A stretch of 64,000 bases of DNA, from assembly GCF_029854705.2 (NCBI RefSeq), contig NZ_CP139035.1, positions 2,666,001 to 2,730,000 of the forward strand, read 5' to 3'. Shown piece by piece: positions 1 to 8,759 of this stretch. Source of the DNA: Akkermansia sp. N21116. Its GTDB lineage: Bacteria; Verrucomicrobiota; Verrucomicrobiia; Verrucomicrobiales; Akkermansiaceae. The number at the start of each line of letters is the position of its first letter. Within the stretch, counting starts at the first letter, position 1. The notes beneath the pieces are model-generated. The model saw only the letters and a program-made list of their open reading frames with translations, was not told the origin of the DNA and made no database searches. The position numbers and the translations under genes are program-made.

Positions 1-114
1 TTCGTCGAAGAACCGCCCGTTCTGCGTTTCTTCATGGGGCGTCTTCGTGCCAAGTCCGACTGGCCACAGAAGCTCGCCGCCAAATTCCGCCAGGACTTCG
101 GCGAAAGCCTCTAA
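1..114 (+). CDS. C-terminal fragment of an unidentified protein
   Basis: An open frame runs in from the left edge and stops with TAA at 112-114, giving the last 37 residues of a protein (ending RQDFGESL). It is basic and amphipathic, with no motif I recognise. Two hairpins with T-runs follow immediately, which supports this as the genuine end of a transcribed gene. The family cannot be named from this fragment. Confidence 0.6.
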   Translation, partial: FVEEPPVLRFFMGRLRAKSDWPQKLAAKFRQDFGESL

Positions 115-121
115 TTCATCT

Positions 122-145
122 ACCGGAGAGAAATCTCCGGTTTTT
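122..145 (+). terminator. Rho-independent terminator
   Basis: An 8-bp perfect stem (accggaga / tctccggt) closes a GAAA loop and is followed by T's. It lies 8 bases after the stop of the partial gene at the left edge. Confidence 0.85.
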
Positions 146-158
146 CTCTCTCACGAAA

Positions 159-192
159 GGCAGTCTCTCCCTCCAGGGAAAGACTGCTTTTT
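159..192 (+). terminator. Second terminator-like hairpin
   Basis: Arms gcagtct (160-166) and agactgc (181-187) are followed by five T's. The loop contains a smaller ccct/aggg stem. It probably acts as a back-up to the hairpin at 122-145. Confidence 0.65.
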
Positions 193-265
193 CTATCATT
201 CATTCCCTGGAATTCCAGGCCATCCCTGGGTAGTGGATAAATCCAGTAATCCTGCTCCGCAAACG

Positions 266-299
266 AAAAAGCCCCGGGACGTGAATCCCGAGGCCTTTT
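266..299 (-). terminator. Terminator of the membrane pyrophosphatase gene
   Basis: The 9-bp arms 271-279 and 286-294 pair with one G-T wobble. On the minus strand the hairpin is followed by TTTTT, and on the plus strand by CTTTT, so it may work in both directions. It sits 28 bases beyond the stop of the minus-strand gene at 328. Confidence 0.8.
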
Positions 300-327
300 G
301 ATTGATGAAATACGCTCTCAGATTTGC

Positions 328-2556
328 TTACAGCAGTGTAATCGCAATATTCACACCGGCGGTCACGATAGAGACCATGCTCATCAGTTTAATGAGAATG
401 TTCAAGGAAGGACCTGAGGTATCCTTGAAGGGGTCACCAACGGTATCGCCGATGACGGAAGCTTTATGAGCTTCAGACCCCTTGCCTCCGTGATTTCCCT
501 GTTCGATATACTTTTTAGCATTGTCCCAGGCGCCACCGGAGTTGGCCATGAAAATAGCCAGCACGAAGCCGGAGGCAAGACCTCCCGCCAAAAGTCCGAA
601 CACGCCAGGAACCCCGAGGACTACTCCCGTCAGAATCGGGGTGATCACAGCCAAGACGGACGGCCAAATCATTTCATGCTGGGCTCCGGCCGTCGATATT
701 TCCACACAGCGGACATAGTCCGGTTCGGCGTCTCCCGTCAGAATACCTTTGATTTCGCGGAACTGGCGGCGAACTTCCGTGACCATCTTCTCGGCAGCAC
801 GACCAACGGCATTCATCGTCAACCCGCAGAACAGGAAGGACATCATAGCTCCAATGAAAAGCCCCATCAACACCTTGGGATTCATCAGCGTTACCTGGAA
901 GTAATCCATGAATTTGCCCAGGGAACAATTGGTAATTTCAGAGACAGGAACGCTCAAGGCTTCATTAATCTTATACACCGTCTCACCGGTGGATTCGGAC
1001 CAGTGCTTGATGGCGATCTTGAGTTCTTCAATATAGGAAGCCAGAAGCGCCAGCGCCGTCAATGCGGCGGAACCGATGGCAAACCCCTTGCCGGTAGCAG
1101 CCGTCGTATTGCCCAAGGCATCCAGGGCATCCGTACGGCGGCGAACTTCTTCTTCAAGACCGCTCATTTCGGCATTGCCGCCGGCATTGTCGGAAATGGG
1201 ACCGTAGGCATCCGTAGCCAAGGTTAATCCCAGGGTAGAAAGCATCCCGACGGCAGCCATGCCAATGCCGTAGAGGCCGCTGCTGATGTCTTCTCCCGTA
1301 AAGTGCCAGTCACCGGAGGCAAGGCCATAGGCAAGAATCGTTCCGATCACGATCGTAATCACCGGAATGCAAGTGGAAACCATGCCAATACCGATGCCGG
1401 AGATAATCACGGTAGCCGGGCCGGTCTGGGCGCTTTCGGCGATCTTGCGGCATGGGCGGCTATCGTGGGAAGTGTAGTGTTCCGTCGCCTTGCCGATAAT
1501 AATGCCGACGACGAGGCCGGTTACGATTGCTCCCCAGATACCGGCCCAGTTGTTCAAGCCAATCAATTTGAGGAGGAACGCGGAGGCAATGGCAATCAGG
1601 AAGGAGCTGAGGTTGATGCCACGGTTCAAGGCCGCCATCAGTTCCGTCTGCGTCGCACCGCGCTTCACGCGGACGACATACACGCCGATAATGGAAAGTA
1701 CGGTGCCGAGGGCAGCCACCAGCATCGGAGCAAGTACAGCTTTAATCGCTTCGTCGGGAACCGTATAATAAGCGGCGGCGCCCAAAGCGGCGGAAGCCAG
1801 GATGGAACCGCAATAGGATTCGTACAAATCGGCGCCCATACCGGCCACGTCCCCCACGTTGTCACCCACGTTATCGGCGATCGTAGCAGGATTGCGGGGG
1901 TCGTCTTCCGGGATACCGGCCTCAACCTTACCGACAAGGTCGGCGCCCACATCGGCGGCCTTCGTGAAAATACCTCCGCCCACGCGGGCAAAGAGAGCTT
2001 GGAGGGATGCCCCCATACCAAACGTCAACATGGTTGTCGTAATAATGACCAAGCGTTCATTCTGAACCATGTCGCTATAGAAATAGTTCAATATATAATA
2101 CCATGCGCCGATGTCGAGCATGGCCAGGCCGACTACCGTCAATCCGAGAACGGCTCCCGAACGGAAAGCGATCTGCAAACCGGCATCAAGAGAATTACGG
2201 CAGGCATTTGCTACGCGGTTGGACGCATAAGTAGCCGTCTTCATCCCGATATACCCGGCAAGGCCTGAGAAAAAACCACCGGAAATGAATGCGAAGGGAA
2301 CCCACACGTTTTGAATGTGAAGTCCATAGGCCAACCAGGCGAAAATAAGCGTGATCAATACAAAAAAGATAGCGACAATCTTGTATTGCTGCTTCAGGTA
2401 GGCCATTGCCCCCACGCGGACATGCTGGGCAATTTTCTGCATGGTTTCAGTCCCCTCTCCCTCGCGTTTCATCTTCCAGAAGAAGATAAATGCAAACAAG
2501 AGCGCACACACTGAGGCAAATGGAATTGCCCAAAAGAGTTGTTCGTTAGTTAACAT
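328..2556 (-). CDS. hppA: Membrane-bound ion-pumping pyrophosphatase
   Basis: This integral membrane pyrophosphatase couples PPi hydrolysis to H+ (or Na+) export. It has about 742 residues and some 15-16 hydrophobic segments, the normal size. The substrate site is intact: [11 protein letters not shown] at about 202-212, then [17 protein letters not shown] at about 217-233. A second Asp-rich loop near the C terminus contains [19 protein letters not shown] at about 483-487 carries Ala where K+-independent enzymes carry Lys, so the K+-dependent class is expected. Whether it pumps Na+ or H+ cannot be decided by eye. I chose the start MLTNEQ because the upstream 38 in-frame residues are not pyrophosphatase-like. 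No good Shine-Dalgarno is visible. It is transcribed alone, ends at a hairpin, and is divergent from the sigma factor gene. Confidence 0.95.
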   Translation of the reverse strand: MLTNEQLFWAIPFASVCALLFAFIFFWKMKREGEGTETMQKIAQHVRVGAMAYLKQQYKIVAIFFVLITLIFAWLAYGLHIQNVWVPFAFISGGFFSGLAGYIGMKTATYASNRVANACRNSLDAGLQIAFRSGAVLGLTVVGLAMLDIGAWYYILNYFYSDMVQNERLVIITTTMLTFGMGASLQALFARVGGGIFTKAADVGADLVGKVEAGIPEDDPRNPATIADNVGDNVGDVAGMGADLYESYCGSILASAALGAAAYYTVPDEAIKAVLAPMLVAALGTVLSIIGVYVVRVKRGATQTELMAALNRGINLSSFLIAIASAFLLKLIGLNNWAGIWGAIVTGLVVGIIIGKATEHYTSHDSRPCRKIAESAQTGPATVIISGIGIGMVSTCIPVITIVIGTILAYGLASGDWHFTGEDISSGLYGIGMAAVGMLSTLGLTLATDAYGPISDNAGGNAEMSGLEEEVRRRTDALDALGNTTAATGKGFAIGSAALTALALLASYIEELKIAIKHWSESTGETVYKINEALSVPVSEITNCSLGKFMDYFQVTLMNPKVLMGLFIGAMMSFLFCGLTMNAVGRAAEKMVTEVRRQFREIKGILTGDAEPDYVRCVEISTAGAQHEMIWPSVLAVITPILTGVVLGVPGVFGLLAGGLASGFVLAIFMANSGGAWDNAKKYIEQGNHGGKGSEAHKASVIGDTVGDPFKDTSGPSLNILIKLMSMVSIVTAGVNIAITLL

Positions 2557-2962
2557 AGAATGAAATAGTTGGTAGTAGTCGAAAACAGGCCATACTCCAC
2601 CTATGAAATACGGAAAAGACTCCTCTTCCCAGGTCGATGCATGCTTCATCCCGACCCGCATGATATGCAAAGTATCACCTGCAGGTTGCGGGAAAGCCCA
2701 CTTTCAACGACTACGGAGTATGTCAAAATATCCTCCCCGCGCAACCAAAATGTTGCATCGGTTGAGAGTTTTATCGAAATTTCTATGCAAACAACTTATT
2801 ATAAAAAATATACGACATACACAATCAATCCAGAAATCTAGAGAATACCCTCTTGGACAAGAGAAAGACAAACGAGACTTGCCCGTAATTCTCAAGATAC
2901 CATGTCAGCATTCGAAAGCTTTTGCTTTCCAAAGCGATCGATTTTTCGTAGTCTTCGGTAAA
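2557..2962. other. Divergent intergenic region, no gene seen
   Basis: About 400 bases separate the pyrophosphatase from the sigma factor gene. The stretch around 2790-2850 is AT-rich and probably holds the promoters of both. The open frame upstream of 2963 has no protein-like character, so I treat it as untranslated. Confidence 0.5.
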
Positions 2963-3664
2963 ATGTCATTCAATTTTCCCATTCAAGATACCGAGCCGGA
3001 CGACAAAATGCTTTCCGAATTTGCGGAACGCACGCGGAAGACGTTGATTGCCAGGCTTGAAAATTGGGAAGACCAGAAGACGTGGGACGAATTCTACCGA
3101 ACCTACTGGCGCCTCATTTACTCTGTCGCCCTGAAAGCCGGGCTTCGTGAAGACGAAGCCTGGGATGTTGTTCAGGAAACGATTCTTTCCATCGCCAAGC
3201 AGAGTAAAAAAAATATGTACGATCCCTCCCAGGGTTCATTCAAGCTCTGGCTCTGGAACATGACCCGCTGGCGTATCAACGATCAGTTCAGACGCCGTAA
3301 AAAAGATACAGCCATGCTCATTTCCCCCCGCCAGGAAGAATCCGACGAGCATCCGATCGAAACGATTCCCGATGAAGGCAAAAACAGCTTCGAACAACTC
3401 TGGGAGCAGGAATGGCAGAAGAATCTCATCAAAGCGGCCATTGACCGCGTCAAGGCAGTCGTCTCCCCCAAACAGTTCCAAGTATTTGACTACTATGTCC
3501 TCAGGGAATGGAATGTTTCCAAAGTTTGCAGTCATCTCGGAGTCAGCATCGCCCAGGTATACCTGGCTAAACACCGGGTCGGTGCAGCTCTAAAAAAAGA
3601 ACTGAACTATCTGATGGATCAAGCTAAAGACCCATCCGATCCCAAGCATAGCAGGAAGAAGTAA
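2963..3664 (+). CDS. ECF-type RNA polymerase sigma factor
   Basis: A 233-residue sigma-70-family protein of extracytoplasmic-function type. Region 2 runs from about EFYRTYWRLIYSVALKAG through DEAWDVVQETILSIAKQ to the basic RWRINDQFRRRKK (residues about 35-115). An acidic linker (about 120-150) leads to a region 4 helix-turn-helix with VSKVCSHLGVSIAQVYLAKH (about 190-210). There is no region 1.1 or 3. This domain layout is typical of the ECF factors numerous in planctomycetes and verrucomicrobia. The start at 2963 gives a compact N terminus; an alternative ATG lies 45 bases downstream. No anti-sigma gene is adjacent, so its signal is unknown. Whether it drives the neighbouring PA14-like genes is open, since their promoter does not show the usual ECF GGAAC element. 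Confidence 0.85.
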   Translation: MSFNFPIQDTEPDDKMLSEFAERTRKTLIARLENWEDQKTWDEFYRTYWRLIYSVALKAGLREDEAWDVVQETILSIAKQSKKNMYDPSQGSFKLWLWNMTRWRINDQFRRRKKDTAMLISPRQEESDEHPIETIPDEGKNSFEQLWEQEWQKNLIKAAIDRVKAVVSPKQFQVFDYYVLREWNVSKVCSHLGVSIAQVYLAKHRVGAALKKELNYLMDQAKDPSDPKHSRKK

Positions 3665-3823
3665 CGCGCCTTTTACCGCGTCCTTCCATCTCTTTTCCTT
3701 CCGGGTGGGCAGGAAACGCCTTCTCGTTTTTCTCTTGATCGGGTTCCACTTTTTTCGTTTGCCCTCGTTCTCTCACGTACCAGGGAAGAATCCCTGTTTA
3801 CACCTCTCGGCGTTCCGAGACTC

Positions 3824-3891
3824 TGTTACTCGTATGTTACTGAATGTTACTGCCATGTTACTTAACAAAACGGCCGAATTATGGGATAAAA
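3824..3891 (+). promoter_or_regulatory. Phased TGTTACT repeats plus -10-like element
   Basis: TGTTACT occurs four times, at 3824, 3835, 3845 and 3856, so spacings are 11, 10 and 11 bases (about one helical turn). TATGGGATAAAA starts at 3880, exactly 24 bases after the start of the last repeat. The copy before the second paralogue keeps the same 24-base distance. The geometry is like OmpR/PhoB-family activator boxes overlapping the -35 region of a promoter with an extended -10. The regulator is not identified. Confidence 0.6.
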
Positions 3892-3921
3892 TGATCGAAT
3901 AGATCAACCCCGACAAAAGCC

Positions 3922-5292
3922 ATGAGTTTACATATCGATATGACAAACGAAGCTGCCCATGCCATGCATATCCAAAAAATACGCAACATGGTTGCCGCAA
4001 TTTCCACAGCAGTCCTCTCCACCATTCTGGGAGGACTCCTGCTTTACACAGTTGCCATCGTCATCAGGCAGCAGGACCCACCCAGTCTGGAAGCCATAAC
4101 CGTCAACAATGAGCAACTCCCCCCTACTCCGGCTCCCGTAATCGCAGAACGGGCCGTCATCCGGCCCGCATCGGCCGCCGCCAATCCTCCCTCCATCATT
4201 TCATCCACCGCCTATTCTCCTGAAATAACTATTCCGTACAACGAGATCCAGAATACAGATGTCCATGATTTCAATGAATCCCTGCCCTTGTCCGCTGAAG
4301 ACATGGGAGACGGCGTCGGAGTCAATACCAACTGGCAGCAAACCAGAGAATTCGGTTCCGACGTACCCGGTGGCAGCACATTGACCGGTACTTTCTACGA
4401 CTTTAAACAAACCGCTGCCGGTTCCCCTACCAACATCACGCCCGACCAGGCTGCCCTTCTCATGAAGGACTTTATCACCAGCGGATGGCACGAAAGCAAG
4501 TTCGCCAAATACTACAAATCTCCGACCAAACTGTACAATTCCCACATCTTCATCACACGGCGTGCGGCAACGGAAGCCCCCAAAGCCTTCAAGTGCGAAG
4601 GCAAGGTCAAGGACAGCCGCTGGTGCGCCATTTACAGGGGCAAAGTCGCCGCTCCCAAATCGGGAACGTTCCGCTTCGTCGGCGCCGGTGACGATGCCAT
4701 CGTCGTACGATTCGACGGCAAGAACGTCTTCGACTACGGGTGGTACCAGCTCACCGTTACCAAAGGCGGCGCCACTGCCGGAGGCGAATATTACAAGTAC
4801 ATGACCGGCCAGTCCAAGAACGACGTCATCAAAAAGGAATTACGGAAAGCCGGCATTTACAAAAACTTCCCCGTTCCCATGTACAAGTACACCGGCATGA
4901 ACCACTGGAACAACGCTTTGGGCGGTCTCGCCACCGGGGCGGAATTCACCGTGGAAGCCAACAAGGTGTACCCCATCGAAATCCTCGTCTCGGAAATCCC
5001 CGGCGGAGAAATGGGAGCCATTCTCCTGATCGAAGAAATCGGAGCCAAAAAAGGACAAGCAATTCGGCAGTCCCATCCTCCCCTTGTTCCGCACCAATTA
5101 CGCTTTGCCGGAACCAGCCAAAGGCGAAGCGCCGCCTTTCGATCCGGTCGGCATCATCTGGAAAGCAGTCAAATCATAATATCTCAACCGAATCCCATCT
5201 GCGCAAATAATACATCCAATACGAAAAATTCAGTCTCCGGTATCAATTGTTACCCTGTTGTTACTTTTCAAATGTCCGGATATATGCGATAA
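3922..5292 (+). CDS. PA14-like membrane-anchored protein, copy 1, frameshifted near C terminus
   Basis: A protein with one N-terminal membrane anchor (about 20-47, VLSTILGGLLLYTVAIVI) and a low-complexity periplasmic linker (about 50-145). It ends in a domain resembling PA14: GTFYDFK at the start, then GTFRFVGAGDDAIVVRFDGK and VFDYGW, a pattern known for binding carbohydrate. From residue about 153 it is nearly identical to copy 2. Copy 1 has A6 at 5047-5052; with five A's the frame would continue as KDKQFGSPILPLF to a stop at 5177-5179, matching copy 2's tail. As read, the frame instead runs through about 80 unrelated residues to 5292. The gene may therefore be broken, phase-variable, or affected by a sequencing error. 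Function is not known; a surface or cell-envelope role is inferred. Confidence 0.7.
   Translation: MSLHIDMTNEAAHAMHIQKIRNMVAAISTAVLSTILGGLLLYTVAIVIRQQDPPSLEAITVNNEQLPPTPAPVIAERAVIRPASAAANPPSIISSTAYSPEITIPYNEIQNTDVHDFNESLPLSAEDMGDGVGVNTNWQQTREFGSDVPGGSTLTGTFYDFKQTAAGSPTNITPDQAALLMKDFITSGWHESKFAKYYKSPTKLYNSHIFITRRAATEAPKAFKCEGKVKDSRWCAIYRGKVAAPKSGTFRFVGAGDDAIVVRFDGKNVFDYGWYQLTVTKGGATAGGEYYKYMTGQSKNDVIKKELRKAGIYKNFPVPMYKYTGMNHWNNALGGLATGAEFTVEANKVYPIEILVSEIPGGEMGAILLIEEIGAKKGQAIRQSHPPLVPHQLRFAGTSQRRSAAFRSGRHHLESSQIIISQPNPICANNTSNTKNSVSGINCYPVVTFQMSGYMR
4381..5048 (+). repeat. Near-identical duplicated block, copy 1
   Basis: This 668-base block encoding the PA14-like domain recurs at 5777-6444 (offset 1396) with only scattered synonymous or conservative changes. 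The upstream linker regions have diverged. This pattern suggests gene conversion between the paralogues, or a linker evolving quickly on a conserved head. Confidence 0.85.
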
Positions 5293-5294
5293 AA
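5248..5294 (+). promoter_or_regulatory. Second phased TGTTAC promoter
   Basis: TGTTACC at 5248 and TGTTACT at 5259 are 11 bases apart. TATGCGATAAAA starts at 5283, again exactly 24 bases after the last repeat start, as before copy 1. An inverted copy (GTAAC) lies at about 5301. Shared elements and spacing in otherwise different flanks support a functional promoter. Confidence 0.6.
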
Positions 5295-5326
5295 ATGTCA
5301 GTAACACTATCACCCCGCAATAAGCT

Positions 5327-6580
5327 ATGAGTCTACACATCAGCATGACGGACGACGCGGACAAGGCGCTACGCACCCAAAAGACGCGGAACATGCTTAC
5401 CGCTCTTCTGACGGCAGTGCTTTCCACCGTGCTAGGCGGTCTTCTGCTTTACGCAGTTGCCATCGTCGTCTCTTCTCCGGAACAGCCCGAAGTCGTCGCC
5501 TATGTCGCCTCTAACGAGGAAGGCCCCCCCAACGACAATCCGGTTACGCCCGAACGCGTTACAACACGCCCCTCGGCCTCCGTACAAAACCATGCCAGTA
5601 TCATTACATCCAATGCCGTCAGCGATGTAGCCATCGCCACGGTGGATATTGATACGCCCGATGTGGCCGATCTCGGTCAAAGCCTTGAACTGGGTGTCGA
5701 TTTTGGAGCCGGTGTCGGTGACGATCTCGGTACGGAAGGCGGTAACTTCGGTAGCGACAAACCCGGAGGCAGCATGTTGACCGGTACTTTCTACGACTTC
5801 AAACAAACCGCTGCCGGTTCCCCTACCAACATCACGCCCGACCAGGCTGCCCTTCTCATGAAGGACTTCATCACTGGCGGATGGCACGAAAGCAAGTTCG
5901 CCAAATACTACAAATCTCCGGCTAAACTGTACAATCCCCACATCTTCATCACACGGCGTGCGGCAACGGAAGCCCCCAAAGCCTTCAAATGCGAAGGCAA
6001 GGTCAAGGACAGCCGCTGGTGCGCCATTTACAGGGGCAAAGTCGCCGCTCCCAAATCGGGAACGTTCCGCTTCGTCGGCGCCGGTGACGATGCCATCGTC
6101 GTACGATTCGACGGCAAGAACGTCTTCGACTACGGGTGGTACCAGCTCACCGTTACCAAAGGCGGCGCCACTGCCGGAGGCGAATATTACAAGTACATGA
6201 CCGGCCAGTCCAAGAACGACGTCATCAAAAAGGAATTACGGAAAGCCGGCATTTACAAAAACTTCCCCGTTCCCATGTACAAGTACACCGGCATGAACCA
6301 CTGGAACAACGCTTTGGGCGGCCTCGCCACCGGGGCGGAATTCACCGTGGAAGCTAACAAGGTGTACCCCATCGAGATCCTCGTCTCGGAAATCCCCGGC
6401 GGGGAAATGGGAGCCATTCTCCTGATCGAAGAAATCGGAGCCAAGGACGTCAAAAAGGACAAGCAATTCGGCAGTCCCATCCTCCCCTTGTTCCGTACCA
6501 ATTACGCTTTGCCGGAACCAGCCAAAGGCGAAGCGCCTCCCTTCGACCCGGTCGGCCTCGTTTGGCCGGTGGTCAAATAA
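5327..6580 (+). CDS. PA14-like membrane-anchored protein, copy 2
   Basis: An intact 417-residue paralogue of the preceding gene. It has a short cytoplasmic N terminus beginning MSLHISMTDD, one membrane helix at about 27-47, and a variable linker (about 50-145) rich in Asp, Val and Gly. The conserved PA14-like region runs from about 150 to 375, with GTFRFVGAGDDAIVVRFDGK. The tail ends PPFDPVGLVWPVVK. No catalytic motif is visible. PA14 domains generally bind glycans or sit in adhesins and glycosidases. Here the membrane anchor suggests a periplasmic or surface ligand-binding or structural role, which is inference. It follows its own phased promoter and ends at a strong terminator, so the two paralogues can be transcribed separately. 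Confidence 0.8.
   Translation: MSLHISMTDDADKALRTQKTRNMLTALLTAVLSTVLGGLLLYAVAIVVSSPEQPEVVAYVASNEEGPPNDNPVTPERVTTRPSASVQNHASIITSNAVSDVAIATVDIDTPDVADLGQSLELGVDFGAGVGDDLGTEGGNFGSDKPGGSMLTGTFYDFKQTAAGSPTNITPDQAALLMKDFITGGWHESKFAKYYKSPAKLYNPHIFITRRAATEAPKAFKCEGKVKDSRWCAIYRGKVAAPKSGTFRFVGAGDDAIVVRFDGKNVFDYGWYQLTVTKGGATAGGEYYKYMTGQSKNDVIKKELRKAGIYKNFPVPMYKYTGMNHWNNALGGLATGAEFTVEANKVYPIEILVSEIPGGEMGAILLIEEIGAKDVKKDKQFGSPILPLFRTNYALPEPAKGEAPPFDPVGLVWPVVK
5777..6444 (+). repeat. Near-identical duplicated block, copy 2
   Basis: The partner of 4381-5048. Copy 2 carries eight more bases right after the block (aag gac gtc in place of the A-run), and this keeps the C terminus in frame. Confidence 0.85.
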
Positions 6581-6606
6581 AGCCTGATCACATATAAAAT
6601 CTTAAC

Positions 6607-6648
6607 AATCTGCTGTTCGTTTACTTGAGACGAACAGCAGATTTTTTT
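6607..6648 (+). terminator. Rho-independent terminator after the PA14 pair
   Basis: A 14-bp stem (aatctgctgttcgt pairing with acgaacagcagatt) with a 9-base loop is followed by a run of T's. Confidence 0.95.
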
Positions 6649-6982
6649 GCTCAATCATAATCGTTTGTCTTCTGTCCATCCGGAAGGAAAAGGTTAACTC
6701 TGTTGTACCGAACCATAAAAATTGCCCGTTGGATTATTCAGATAAACCAGCCTTTCCTCTCCTCGTCATTAAGCTTCGGATTGGGGCTGAAGCCCTCATT
6801 CATAAGCTCCTCTCCTTGATACGGAAACGGAAGAAAACTTTAGGGCATCTTCCCATAGTCAATGTAAATCCGTTCGTCCTTCCGTACTTCCTTTCCCGCC
6901 AAATCCGGCCTGAAAAACACCTGTCCCTCAAACCTTGAGGAACATTTCATCCCAAGGGAACTTCCCTCTGTATGGAGTATAG
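6649..6982. other. Intergenic stretch, nothing recognised
   Basis: These 330 bases lie between two converging terminators. A 69-residue frame at 6729-6938 has no recognisable motif and no ribosome-binding site, so no gene is called. Confidence 0.5.
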
Positions 6983-7011
6983 AAAAGCACCGCAGGAAAA
7001 CCTGCGGTGCT
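6983..7011 (-). terminator. Terminator of rpsA
   Basis: A perfect 11-bp stem (agcaccgcagg / cctgcggtgct) with a 4-base loop. On the minus strand it is followed by TTTTCT. It lies 53 bases beyond the rpsA stop. Confidence 0.9.
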
Positions 7012-7064
7012 GAAATGCTATTGATGTGTCTGCCTTGAGGCAAACCCTGTGCCAGCGAAAAGAA

Positions 7065-8759
7065 TTACTTCTCTTCGGAGGGGCTCCATTCTTCGCCGTT
7101 CTGCTGGAGGGCGGCAAGATTGAAGGCCTGTTCGAGGCCGACCATGTCGCTGCTCGGGCGGAGAGCTTCGAAGGAAGCGGTTTCGCGGCGGAGCTGTTCG
7201 GCGTCGTAATCCACAGCCTTGATGGAAAGGCCGATACGGCGTTCGATGCTGTCCACCTTGATCACACGGGCCTTGATTTCGTCGCCAACCTTGATGACGT
7301 CCTTGACGCGTTCCACATGTTCTTCGCTGAGCTGGGAGATGTGGATCAGACCGTCGATGTCGCCGTCGAGGTTCACGAACGCACCGAAGCTGGCAATCTT
7401 GGCAACCTGACCGGTCACCATGTCGCCAACCTTGAAGCGGTCATTGATGGATTCCCACGGATCACTTTCAAGCTGCTTGATACCGAGAGAGACACGCTGT
7501 TCGTCCTTCTTGATTTCGAGAACAACGGCTTCCACTTCGTCGCCCTTCTTGAGGACTTCGGAGGGGTGGTTGATCTTGCGGGTCCAGCTCATGTCGGAAA
7601 CGTGGATCATGCCGTCGATGCCTTCTTCCAGGCCGACGAAAGCACCATAAGGAGTCAGGTTGCGCACCTGGCCCTTGATAACCGTACCGATCGGGAAACG
7701 CTTTTCGATATCGTCCCACGGATTGGCTTCGAGCTGACGCACGCCGAGGGAGATCTTCTGTTCCTTCTGGGAGATCGAGAGCACGACGGCTTCGATTTCC
7801 TGATCGAGCTTCAACACGTCGCTCGGACGCGTAATACGCTTCACCCAGGAAAGTTCGGAAACGTGCACAAGGCCTTCCACTCCCTTTTCCAGTTCGACAA
7901 ATGCGCCGTAAGGAAGAAGTTTGGTCACACGGCCGCTCACTTGGGAACCGATCGGGAACTTGCGTTCGATATCGGCCCAGGGGTTTTCGGACATCTGCTT
8001 GAGACCGAGGGAAACGCGTTCCTTGTCGCGGTCGACTTCGAGGATGATGACTTCGAGAGACTGGCCAATATGGAGCATTTCGCTCGGGTGATTGACGCGG
8101 CCCCAGCTCATATCGGTAATGTGGAGCAGGCCGTCCATGCCGCGGAGATCGACGAATGCGCCGAAGTCCGTGATGTTCTTGACGATACCTTCGACCTTGT
8201 CGCCGATGTTGACGGTTTCAAGGAAGCGCTGGCGCTGTTCGGCGCGTTCGGCTTCAATGACTTCGCGGCGGGAAAGAACGATATTCTTGCGTTCGTCGTT
8301 CACCTTGACGATCTTGAATTCGTAAACTTTGCCAACGTATTCGTTGAGATCCTTCGGGGGGATGATATCCACCTGAGAACCGGGAAGGAAGGCTTCTACG
8401 CCGACATTGACCATGAGGCCGCCCTTGACGACGCTCTTGACCTTGCCCTTGACCAGACCGCCCTCGCGGTACACGGCAACGATTTTTTCCCAATTCTGCT
8501 TGTGGGCTGCTTTTTCCTTGGAAAGGACGACGATACCTTCGTCGTTTTCGAGGCGCTCAAGGAGGACTTCGATTTCGTCACCCACTTCGATTTCTTCGTC
8601 TTCGAATTCGGAGATGGAAATAGCGCCTTCGGACTTGTAGCCGATGTCCACGAGGACGACTTGGGGGCGAATATCAATGATGGTTCCGTTCACGATGGAA
8701 CCTTCGCGGAGTTCGTGGAACTTGCTGTCAATCAAGTCCAACAATTCAGTGTTGCTCAT
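7065..8759 (-). CDS. rpsA: 30S ribosomal protein S1
   Basis: S1 binds mRNA at the small subunit and helps initiation, which matters in a genome where most genes lack clear Shine-Dalgarno sites. The 564-residue protein has six S1 (OB-fold) repeats at roughly 18-86, 103-167, 187-255, 272-341, 358-427 and 444-512. Repeats 3-6 show the typical GxVxxxxxFGAFV or YGAFV and GLxHxS pattern, with phrases such as VSLGLKQ, ISLGVRQ and VSLGIKQ closing each. The length is normal for a six-domain S1. No Shine-Dalgarno precedes the ATG, as is common for rpsA because S1 represses its own translation. The gene is monocistronic, has its own terminator, and is divergent from nadA. Confidence 0.97.
   Translation of the reverse strand: MSNTELLDLIDSKFHELREGSIVNGTIIDIRPQVVLVDIGYKSEGAISISEFEDEEIEVGDEIEVLLERLENDEGIVVLSKEKAAHKQNWEKIVAVYREGGLVKGKVKSVVKGGLMVNVGVEAFLPGSQVDIIPPKDLNEYVGKVYEFKIVKVNDERKNIVLSRREVIEAERAEQRQRFLETVNIGDKVEGIVKNITDFGAFVDLRGMDGLLHITDMSWGRVNHPSEMLHIGQSLEVIILEVDRDKERVSLGLKQMSENPWADIERKFPIGSQVSGRVTKLLPYGAFVELEKGVEGLVHVSELSWVKRITRPSDVLKLDQEIEAVVLSISQKEQKISLGVRQLEANPWDDIEKRFPIGTVIKGQVRNLTPYGAFVGLEEGIDGMIHVSDMSWTRKINHPSEVLKKGDEVEAVVLEIKKDEQRVSLGIKQLESDPWESINDRFKVGDMVTGQVAKIASFGAFVNLDGDIDGLIHISQLSEEHVERVKDVIKVGDEIKARVIKVDSIERRIGLSIKAVDYDAEQLRRETASFEALRPSSDMVGLEQAFNLAALQQNGEEWSPSEEK

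Noticed and set aside
2603-2962. N-terminal extension of the sigma factor in the same frame
   Set aside because: The extension is AT-rich, low in protein character, and overlaps the pyrophosphatase promoter side. The start at 2963 gives a normal ECF length.
5040-5060. Programmed -1 ribosomal frameshifting at the A-run of PA14 copy 1
   Set aside because: The conserved tail is in the +1 (or -2) frame relative to the start, so a standard -1 slip would not reach it.
6729-6938. A 69-codon frame between the PA14 genes and rpsA
   Set aside because: No ribosome-binding site, motif or recognisable composition; it lies between two converging terminators.
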